Assembly (NCBI RefSeq): GCF_900188025.1
Contig: NZ_FZNO01000030.1
Location: forward strand, 1-51,956
Source of the DNA: Blastococcus mobilis
GTDB taxonomy: Bacteria; Actinomycetota; Actinomycetes; Mycobacteriales; Geodermatophilaceae
Direction: 5' to 3'
Length of the DNA: 51,956 nt
Each line of letters opens with the position of its first letter. The stretch's first letter is position 1. A model generated the notes under the pieces. It saw only the letters and a program-made list of their open reading frames with translations. It did no database searches and was not told the origin of the DNA. Below are positions 34,823 through 43,027 of this stretch, one piece after another. The position numbers and the translations under genes were made by a program.

Positions 34823-35818
34823 GTGCAGGAGATCCGCTGGGGCGTCGTGGGGCCGGGCCGCATCGCCGAGAACGTCATCGAGGACTTCGCCGTCGTCGAG
34901 GGCGCGCGGGCGGTCGCCGTCGCCTCCCGATCACTGGACCGGGCCCGCTCCTTCGCCGACCGCCACGGCCTGGACCGGGCGCACGGCTCCTACGCCGAGA
35001 TCCTCGCCGACCCGGACGTCGACGTCCTCTACGTCGCCACGCCGCACCCCCAGCACCACGCGCTCGCGCTGGGCGCCCTGCGCGCCGGGAAGGCGCTGCT
35101 CGTCGAGAAGGCGTTCACCGCCACGACCGCCGGGGCGCAGGAGGTGATCGACCTGGCGCGCGAGACCGGGGTGTTCGTCATGGAGGCGATGTGGATGCGG
35201 TTCCAGCCGGCCGTCGTCGCGCTGCGCGAGCTGGTCGCCGACGGCGCGATCGGCGAGGTCCGATCGGTGCAGGCCGACCTCGGCGTCGCCCGCGACTACG
35301 ACCCGGCCGATCGGCTGTTCGACCTCGCGCTCGGCGGTGGCGCCCTGCTCGACCTCGGGGTCTACGTAGTGTCCTTCGCCCAGATGCTGCTCGGCACCCC
35401 GGAGCGGGTGGTGGCGGCCGGCTCGCTGTTCCCTTCCGGCGCCGACGCGGAGGCCTCCCTGCTCCTCGACTACGGCGACGGGCGCACCGCCAACCTCGTG
35501 ACGTCGCTGCGCCATGCGCTCCCCGGTCAGGCCCGGGTCTTCGGGACCACGGGCTGGATCGACGTCCTCCCCCGCTTCCACCACCCGGAGACGATCGTGC
35601 TGCACCGCGCCGGCGCGGAGCCCGAGACCATCACGCGAGCCCCGCTGGGTGCGGGGTACGCCCACGAGCTGATCGAGGTCACCGAGTGCGTGCGGGCCGG
35701 TCGCACCGAGAGCGCGGTCATGCCGCTGGCCGACACGCTCGCCGTCCAGAGCCTGCTGGGGCAGGCCGCCGAGCAGCTCGGCGTCCGGCACGCCGAGGAC
35801 CCCGCCGTCCTCGGCTGA
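34823..35818 (+). CDS. Gfo/Idh/MocA family oxidoreductase
   Basis: A 331-residue NAD(P)-dependent dehydrogenase. The N-terminal Rossmann fold has WGVVGPGRIAENV and VLYVATPHPQHH. The family motif EKP appears as EKAF (VEKAFTA). The C-terminal substrate domain has MEAMWMRFQPAV and the GGGALLDLGVY loop typical of dihydrodiol/sugar dehydrogenase-like members. It oxidises a sugar or diol; the substrate is unassigned. It converges with the DUF72 gene with a 6-bp gap. Confidence 0.87.
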   Translation: MQEIRWGVVGPGRIAENVIEDFAVVEGARAVAVASRSLDRARSFADRHGLDRAHGSYAEILADPDVDVLYVATPHPQHHALALGALRAGKALLVEKAFTATTAGAQEVIDLARETGVFVMEAMWMRFQPAVVALRELVADGAIGEVRSVQADLGVARDYDPADRLFDLALGGGALLDLGVYVVSFAQMLLGTPERVVAAGSLFPSGADAEASLLLDYGDGRTANLVTSLRHALPGQARVFGTTGWIDVLPRFHHPETIVLHRAGAEPETITRAPLGAGYAHELIEVTECVRAGRTESAVMPLADTLAVQSLLGQAAEQLGVRHAEDPAVLG

Positions 35819-35824
35819 ACGCGG

Positions 35825-36631
35825 TTAAACCGGCACCCCGGGCGTCTTCTGCCCATCGGCCCACGCGATCCCGAGCGCCTGGTCGGCGGTCGGCACACGG
35901 GTCGGGGTCCCGCCGGCCCGGTGCACGGCCTCGGCGAAGTGGACCGCGTCGATCGTCGCCGCTCCCCCGGGGTCGTTGTTGAAGTAGACGAGGACGTCCT
36001 CGTCGCCATAGGTCTGGACCAACCGGTCCGCCCAGAGCTGCAGGGTCTCCGGCCGGTACCGCCACTCCTCGAAGCCGTGGTGGAAGCGCAGGTAGCCCCA
36101 GTCCGCGGTGCGCCAGAGCGGGGCGACGGGCTGCTCGTCGCGGTCGGCCCAGCAGAGGGCCGCCCCGTACCGCTCCAGCAGGGCGCGGATGTCGTCGGTC
36201 CACCAGCTCTCGTGCCGGGGCTCGACGGCCACCCTCGTGCCGCCGGGGAAGCGGGCCAGGCAGTCGCGCAGCAGGTCGGCGTCGGCCTTCAACGTCGGCG
36301 GCAGCTGCAGCAGGATCGTGTCGAGCCGGTGCTCCAGCCCCTCGGCCCGGCCCATCAGCCGGGCGACGGGTTCCTCGGGTTCGCGCAGTCGCTTGATGTG
36401 GGTGAGGAACCGGCTGGCCTTGACCGCCCACCGGAAATCGGGCGGCGTGCGCTCGCGCCACTTCACGAACGTCTCGCGCTCGGGCAACCGGTAGAAGGCA
36501 TTGTTGCTCTCGACCGTCGCGAAGAACTCGGCGTAGTGCTCGAGCCACAGGCGCTGCGGCAGCTTCTGCGGGTAGAACAGGCCGCGCCAGTCACGGTACT
36601 GCCAGCCCGAGGTCCCGATGATCACGGTCAC
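35825..36631 (-). CDS. DUF72 domain protein
   Basis: A 268-residue TIM-barrel-like protein of the DUF72 (YecE) family. It has the start VIIGTSGWQYRDWRGLFYP, the characteristic TVESNNAFYRLP and the central FRWAVKASRFLTHIKRL. The second half has VAVEPRHESWW and DVLVYFNNDPGGAA. The biochemical function of the family is unknown. GTG 36631 was preferred because the family motif begins two residues later. Confidence 0.88.
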   Translation of the reverse strand: MTVIIGTSGWQYRDWRGLFYPQKLPQRLWLEHYAEFFATVESNNAFYRLPERETFVKWRERTPPDFRWAVKASRFLTHIKRLREPEEPVARLMGRAEGLEHRLDTILLQLPPTLKADADLLRDCLARFPGGTRVAVEPRHESWWTDDIRALLERYGAALCWADRDEQPVAPLWRTADWGYLRFHHGFEEWRYRPETLQLWADRLVQTYGDEDVLVYFNNDPGGAATIDAVHFAEAVHRAGGTPTRVPTADQALGIAWADGQKTPGVPV

Positions 36632-36656
36632 GGGCAACCGCCTACCCTGCGCAGTC

Positions 36657-37076
36657 ATGGCTGACGCACCCGCAGGGCGCAACTCACCCGCTCGGTTCAA
36701 GGACCTCTGCCTCGACGCCCGCGACCACCAGACGCTCGCGGACTGGTGGTGCGCCGCGCTGGGCTACGTCCGCCGGGACGAGCTGGAGGACGCGCAGACA
36801 CCCGAGGACGACGAGCCCCGCCCGCTCGACTGGCCGGTGCCGATCGTCGACCCGTCGGGCGCCGGCCCGCTGATGTGGATCGTCCCGGTGCCCGAGCCGA
36901 AGATCGTGAAGAACCGGATGCACTTCGACGTCATCGGCGACACCGCTGCCCTGCTGACGGCGGGGGCGACCATGGTGCGGCCGCGCGACGCCGGCGACGA
37001 GGCCGACAGCATCGAGTGGGACGTCCTCGCCGACCCCCAGGGGAACGAGTTCTGCGTCTTCTCCCCGGAGGAGTAA
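36657..37076 (+). CDS. VOC family protein (glyoxalase-like)
   Basis: A 139-residue vicinal-oxygen-chelate fold protein. FKDLCLDARDHQTLADWWCA opens the first beta-alpha-beta-beta-beta unit, KNRMHFDVIGD carries the candidate metal-ligand His, and DPQGNEFCVF ends the second unit. Such single-domain proteins include glyoxalase, bleomycin-resistance and dioxygenase-like members; activity is not assignable. A TACCCT hexamer lies 8 nt before the ATG. Confidence 0.85.
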   Translation: MADAPAGRNSPARFKDLCLDARDHQTLADWWCAALGYVRRDELEDAQTPEDDEPRPLDWPVPIVDPSGAGPLMWIVPVPEPKIVKNRMHFDVIGDTAALLTAGATMVRPRDAGDEADSIEWDVLADPQGNEFCVFSPEE

Positions 37077-37088
37077 CCCCTCCCCCGA

Positions 37089-37156
37089 CGATCATGAAGT
37101 TCGCGGGGGGACACGCCGTCTTCGACCGGCGCGTCGCCACCGGAACTTCATGATCG
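37089..37156. repeat. 68-bp element with 14-bp terminal inverted repeats
   Basis: The ends CGATCATGAAGTTC (37089-37102) and GAACTTCATGATCG (37143-37156) are exact reverse complements separated by 40 nt. It may serve as a terminator of the VOC gene or be a REP/MITE-like mobile unit. The arms are AT-richer than the surroundings. Confidence 0.7.
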
Positions 37157-37187
37157 CGGCCGACGCGGCTGCCTAGCAGAACGCCGA

Positions 37188-37219
37188 CAGGGGCGGCCCG
37201 TCGAAGCGGACCGCCCCTG
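37188..37219 (-). terminator. groEL terminator hairpin
   Basis: The arms 37188-37200 and 37207-37219 (CAGGGGCGG...CCGCCCCTG) form 13 pairs with one mismatch around the loop TCGAAG, 33 bp past the groEL stop on the minus strand. Confidence 0.7.
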
Positions 37220-37252
37220 CCGGGCAGTGCTGGTGTTACGGGAGGGCTGGAC

Positions 37253-39142
<1,890 letters not shown>

Positions 39143-39174
39143 TCAGCAGCGGCTCGATGGCCGCCGGGGACGCG

Positions 39175-39208
39175 TCCTGGCCGCGGTGTCGTCCGGAGGA
39201 CGACGATG
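39175..39208. repeat. Second member of the TCCTGGCCGCG hairpin family
   Basis: The 34-bp block matches 31705-31738 at most positions. The hairpin arms here are GTCGTCC and GGACGAC, whereas in the other copy they are GCGGTCC and GGACCGC, so two base pairs changed on both sides and pairing is kept. Confidence 0.6.
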
Positions 39209-39216
39209 CAACAGCG

Positions 39217-39250
39217 GAGGCCCGGCCCCCCTCGCGGGGAACCGGGCCTC
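39217..39250 (-). terminator. Terminator of the short cold-shock gene
   Basis: GAGGCCCGG (39217-39225) pairs with CCGGGCCTC (39242-39250), with an inner CCCC/GGGG stem. It lies 16 bp past the stop on the minus strand. Confidence 0.7.
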
Positions 39251-39265
39251 GGCGGGCTGCTCGGA

Positions 39266-39466
39266 TCAGGCGGCGGTGACGCCGTCCGCCTGGGGGCCCT
39301 TGGCGCCCTGGACGACCTCGAAGTTGACCCGCTGGCCCTCTTCCAGGCTCTTGTACCCGTCCATCTGGATGGCCGAGTAGTGGACGAAGACGTCCTGGCC
39401 GCCGTCGACGGCGATGAAGCCGAAACCCTTCTCGGCGTTGAACCACTTCACGGTGCCCTGTGCCAC
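39266..39466 (-). CDS. Cold shock protein (CspA family)
   Basis: A 66-residue single cold-shock domain, [18 protein letters not shown], with RNP1 KGFGFIAV and RNP2 DVFVHYSAI. It binds single-stranded RNA and acts as an RNA chaperone. GTG 39466 has GGGAG 7-10 nt upstream. The roughly 200-nt region upstream (39467-39676) has no other gene and likely holds the long 5' leader typical of csp mRNAs, together with the threonine synthase terminator. Confidence 0.93.
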   Translation of the reverse strand: MAQGTVKWFNAEKGFGFIAVDGGQDVFVHYSAIQMDGYKSLEEGQRVNFEVVQGAKGPQADGVTAA

Positions 39467-39622
39467 GTGTGCTCCCACGTTCGTGCGTGCGGACGGCCCC
39501 TCCCGATCGGGGGACCGGGGTCTCGCTCTTCCGCCCGTCGAACACGAACGTGGAACTCGAACCGCGCGAGACGGTACATGAGGAACTGCTTGGTTGCAGT
39601 ACATCCACGCACGGTGAACACC

Positions 39623-39654
39623 GGATCAGGCGACCTGTGCGGTCGCGCCGATCC
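39623..39654 (-). terminator. Threonine synthase terminator hairpin
   Basis: GGATC-AGGCGACC pairs with GGTCGCGCC-GATCC around TGTGC, 23 bp past the thrC stop on the minus strand, with one small bulge. Confidence 0.6.
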
Positions 39655-39676
39655 GGGAGGTGTGGCCAGCCTAGCC

Positions 39677-40978
39677 TCAGCCGATGAGGCCGGCCGCACG
39701 CACCGACTTCAGGGACGGCTCGACGCGGTGCGTCGGCCCCACCACGGGCTCCAGCGGGTCGAGGGTCTTGAGGCCCTCACCGGTGTTGAGGACGACGGTC
39801 TCCTTCGCCGGGTCCAGGCGGCCGTCCTCGACCAGCTGACGCAGCACCGCGACCGTCACGCCCCCGGCGGTCTCGGCGAAGACGCCGGTGGTGCGGGCCA
39901 GGTCGCGAATGCCCTGCACGATCTCGTCGTCACCCACCCGGCCGACCGAGCCGCCCGTGCGGCGGATCGCGTCCAGGGCGTAGGGGCCGTCGGCGGGGTT
40001 GCCGATGTTGAGCGACTTGGCGATGCCGAAGGGCTTCACCGGCTTGACGACGTCCCACCCCTGCTCGAAGGCGGTGGCGATGGGGTCGCACCCGGCCGAC
40101 TGCGCGCCGAAGATCGTCCACTCGGTCGCCTCGACGATGCCCGCCGCGGTCAGCTCACGGAAGGCCTTGTCGACCTTGGTCAGCAGCGAGCCGGAGGCCA
40201 TCGGGATGACGACCTGGGCGGGGATCCGCCAGCCGAGCTGCTCGGCGATCTCGTAGCCCACCGTCTTGGAGCCCTCGGCGTAGTACGGCCGGACGTTCTG
40301 GTTGACGAAAGCGGTGTCCTCGAACTCGTCGGTCTCGGCCAGCTCGCTGGTCAGCCGGTTGACGTCGTCGTAGGAGGCGTCGACGGCGACCAGCGTCTGG
40401 CCGTAGACCGCCGACTGCACGACCTTGCCGGGCTCGAGGTCGCTCGGGATGAAGACGAAGGACGGGATGCCCACGCGGGCGGCGTGCGCGGCCACCGAGT
40501 TGGCCAGGTTGCCGGTGGAGGCCGCGGCGATCGTGCGGTAACCCAGGCCCTTCGCCGCGGTGGCGGCGAGGCTGACGACGCGGTCCTTGAAGGAGTGGGT
40601 CGGGTTGGCCGAGTCGTCCTTCACCCACAGCCCGCCGGTGATGCGCAGCTCGGCCGCCAGCCGGTCGGCGCGCACCAGCGGGGTCAGGCCGGGGTCCAGG
40701 GAGACGCGGTCGGCCGGATCCTGGCCGACCGGGAGCAGAGCGGCGTAGCGCCAGATGTTCTGCGGCCCGGCCTCGATCTGCTCGCGGGTGACCGCACGCA
40801 TCAGCTCGGGGTCGTAATCGACCTCCAGCGGGCCGAAGCACTCCGCACAGGCGTGCTCGGCGATCAGGCCGAAGGTCGCCCCGCAGTTGCGGCACACCAG
40901 GCCGCGGGCGGGACAGGGCGGGACCGGGCCACGCGCGTGGGCATCGGCCTGGGCGGATCCGGGAGCGGTCAGGGTCAT
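39677..40978 (-). CDS. thrC: Threonine synthase
   Basis: A 433-residue PLP enzyme converting O-phosphohomoserine to threonine. The PLP-binding Lys131 lies in ANPTHSFKDR, and the phosphate-binding ASTGNLANS loop and the C-terminal FAETAGGVT are present. A zinc-ribbon-like N-terminus (Cys29, Cys32, Cys44, Cys47) marks the longer type found in archaea, plants and many actinobacteria. It is preceded by a SAM riboswitch. ATG 40978 has AGGAGG 8 nt upstream, inside the reach of the riboswitch P1 helix. No other threonine or methionine pathway genes are nearby, so this may be a second copy. Confidence 0.93.
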   Translation of the reverse strand: MTLTAPGSAQADAHARGPVPPCPARGLVCRNCGATFGLIAEHACAECFGPLEVDYDPELMRAVTREQIEAGPQNIWRYAALLPVGQDPADRVSLDPGLTPLVRADRLAAELRITGGLWVKDDSANPTHSFKDRVVSLAATAAKGLGYRTIAAASTGNLANSVAAHAARVGIPSFVFIPSDLEPGKVVQSAVYGQTLVAVDASYDDVNRLTSELAETDEFEDTAFVNQNVRPYYAEGSKTVGYEIAEQLGWRIPAQVVIPMASGSLLTKVDKAFRELTAAGIVEATEWTIFGAQSAGCDPIATAFEQGWDVVKPVKPFGIAKSLNIGNPADGPYALDAIRRTGGSVGRVGDDEIVQGIRDLARTTGVFAETAGGVTVAVLRQLVEDGRLDPAKETVVLNTGEGLKTLDPLEPVVGPTHRVEPSLKSVRAAGLIG

Positions 40979-40990
40979 GCGACGACTACC

Positions 40991-41116
40991 TCCTCATCTT
41001 TCCCGCGCCGGGCCGTCTGCCGTGCGGGACGGAATTGGCACCTTCCGCTGCGCATGCGCAGACGGCGGTTGCCGGGGCTTCATCGGGCCGTGTCCCTCTG
41101 CCCCTCTGGATGAGTG
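40991..41116 (-). promoter_or_regulatory. SAM riboswitch (SAM-I / SAM-IV class) controlling thrC
   Basis: Read on the minus strand, all conserved blocks of the S-box core are present in order: CATCCAGAGGGG, GAGGGA, GGCCCGATGAAGCC, CGGCAACC, AAGGTGCCAATTCC and the closing AAGATGAG. P1 is CTCATC (41114-41109) with GATGAG (40998-40993). P3 carries the palindrome CTGCGCATGCGCAG. GCCGTCTGC (41066-41058) can also pair with GCAGACGGC (41020-41012) in the P4 loop, which would be a pseudoknot as in actinobacterial SAM-IV. P1 abuts the AGGAGG of thrC, implying control of translation. A -10-like TACAGT lies at 41133-41128. Confidence 0.9.
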
Positions 41117-41176
41117 GAACGCCCGGAACTGTACCCAATCGCCGGTGCTGCCCCGCGGGTGGCAAGGATGTGAGCC

Positions 41177-42010
41177 GTGACTCCCCCCTCCCCCGCGCGC
41201 ATCGTCTACACCGACCTGGACGGCACGATGGTCGGCCCGCGCGGGTCGTTCTGGCACACCGCCGACCGGGAGCTCACCGCCGATCCGGCCGCCGCGCTCC
41301 TGGCCCTGCACCGCGCCGGTGTCCCGCTGGTGCTGGTCAGCGGCCGGACGTACGAGCAGGTCGTGGAGGCGGCCCGGATCTTCGCCGCGGACGGCGCGAT
41401 CGCCGAGCTGGGATCGACCATCACCTGGGACGTCGGGCGGGGCACGCACCGGCTCACCGGCGAGCTCCCCGCGCGATACGCCGGCCGGACGCCCGTGGAG
41501 GTCATGGCCGAGCTGGGCGTGGTGGAGCAGCTCATCGCCGACCACCCGGGCCGCCTGGAGTGGCATGCGCCCTGGCACACCACCCACTCCACCGATGCGC
41601 TGCTCCGGGGCCGCGTGGATCCGCTCGCCGTCGACGCCTGGCTCGCCGAACGCGATGCGGGCTGGCTGACGCTCAAGGACAACGGCGCGATCCCGGCGAC
41701 GTCCCGGATGACGCTGGCCGAGGACGCGCTCCCGCCGCGGGTCTACCACCTGATGCCGCGGGGGATCTCGAAGGGCGCGGCGATCGCCTGGGACCGGGAA
41801 CGCCGGGGCCTGTCCCCCGCCGATGCCGTCGCGATCGGCGACAGCGTCAGCGACCTCGACATGGCGCCGGCGGTCGGTCGGCTGTGGATCACCGCGAACG
41901 GCGCGTCCGCGGACGGCATGACCGGCCTCCTGGACGCCGTCCCCAACGCGACCGTGACCCGCGCCGCGATGGGCGAGGGCTGGGCACAGGCGGTCCTGGC
42001 CAGCCTGTGA
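41177..42010 (+). CDS. HAD family hydrolase (Cof/mannosyl-3-phosphoglycerate phosphatase-like)
   Basis: A 277-residue HAD phosphatase. Motif I is YTDLDGTMVG (Asp13 nucleophile, Asp15), motif II VLVSGRT, motif III Lys in GISKGAAIAW, and motif IV GDSVSDLDMA. The C2 cap insert is of the Cof/sucrose-phosphatase type. It would dephosphorylate a sugar phosphate or similar metabolite in the cytosol. Start GTG 41177 with AAGGA upstream; divergent from the thrC riboswitch. Confidence 0.87.
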   Translation: MTPPSPARIVYTDLDGTMVGPRGSFWHTADRELTADPAAALLALHRAGVPLVLVSGRTYEQVVEAARIFAADGAIAELGSTITWDVGRGTHRLTGELPARYAGRTPVEVMAELGVVEQLIADHPGRLEWHAPWHTTHSTDALLRGRVDPLAVDAWLAERDAGWLTLKDNGAIPATSRMTLAEDALPPRVYHLMPRGISKGAAIAWDRERRGLSPADAVAIGDSVSDLDMAPAVGRLWITANGASADGMTGLLDAVPNATVTRAAMGEGWAQAVLASL

Positions 42011-42127
42011 CATCGTCGCCCCACCGGGCGACACCGCGGGCCAATTGCCCGCCGCAGTCGCGCGGAGCGCGTCCCGTCACACCTCCGGGACCCCTCCGGG
42101 ACCCACTCGGCGCGACATCGATCCGAC

Positions 42128-43027
42128 CTACGAGGTCACGTCGCGCCGGGCGAAGTGCCGGAACGCGAGCGCGGTGAACACAGCCGAGTAGGCCAGGCCC
42201 TGGACGACGCCGCGGAAGAGGTCCGCGGAGTCGACGGGGGTCTGCAGGAGGTCGGTCCAGGCGTAGTTGAACGCCGTCGGGAACCAGTCCCGGACCGCGC
42301 CGAGCTGCTCCACCTGCTCCAGGACCGCGAAGACCACGGTGGTGAAGACGGCGCCGCCTACCGCGGCCAGCGGGGCGTCGGTCACCGTGGAGAGCCAGAA
42401 GGCCAGGCTTCCGACGACGAGCAGGTGGACGGCGAGGTAACCGACCATCCCGGCCAGCCGCACGACGGCGGTTCCCTGGTCGAGAGCGATCCCCACGGGC
42501 GTCACCACGTCACCGAAGCCGAAGGCGATCCCGCCGGCGATCACGGAGACGACGACCACCGTCACCAGCGATCCGACCGAGAGGACGAGCGCGGCCAGCC
42601 ACTTCTGCCGGAGCAGTCGCGCCCGCGGGACCGGGGTGGCCAGGGCATAGCGCAGCGACCCCCACGAGGCCTCACTGGCGACCGTGTCGCCGAAGAACAG
42701 CGCGAAGACGACCACCAGGAAGAAGCCGGTGGTCGCGAAGAGGACGAACAGCGTGAGATTCAGCCCGCTCGCCGTCGCGACGTCGACGAGGTTGACCCGG
42801 CTGTTCTCCTCTGCCTCCTCCGCGCCGCCCAGCTGGAGGGCGCCGATGAGGATCAGCGGCAGCGCGACCATGAGCGCGAGGACGCCGATCGTCCGGCGCC
42901 GCTTGAACTGCCGCCGCAGCTCCACCGACAGCCGCAGCGTCCGTCCGGGCCGGTACCCGGCCACCGCGCCGGTCGACTGCACGTGCGGGGCCATGGTGGC
43001 CACTTCGGCCCCTGGCTCGGTGCTCAT
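42128..43027 (-). CDS. ABC transporter permease (ABC-2 type)
   Basis: A 299-residue membrane protein with six helices. A cytoplasmic N-terminus (LRLSVELRRQFKRRRT) leads into helix 1. FFGDTVASEASWGSLRYALATPVPRARLLRQK is the ABC-2 loop, seen here as SWGSLRYALATPVPR. Later helices include VLSVGSLVTVVVVSVIAG. It starts in an ATGA overlap with the hydrolase-ABC fusion gene, and is therefore the obvious membrane partner of that protein's ATPase domain. Confidence 0.87.
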   Translation of the reverse strand: MSTEPGAEVATMAPHVQSTGAVAGYRPGRTLRLSVELRRQFKRRRTIGVLALMVALPLILIGALQLGGAEEAEENSRVNLVDVATASGLNLTLFVLFATTGFFLVVVFALFFGDTVASEASWGSLRYALATPVPRARLLRQKWLAALVLSVGSLVTVVVVSVIAGGIAFGFGDVVTPVGIALDQGTAVVRLAGMVGYLAVHLLVVGSLAFWLSTVTDAPLAAVGGAVFTTVVFAVLEQVEQLGAVRDWFPTAFNYAWTDLLQTPVDSADLFRGVVQGLAYSAVFTALAFRHFARRDVTS

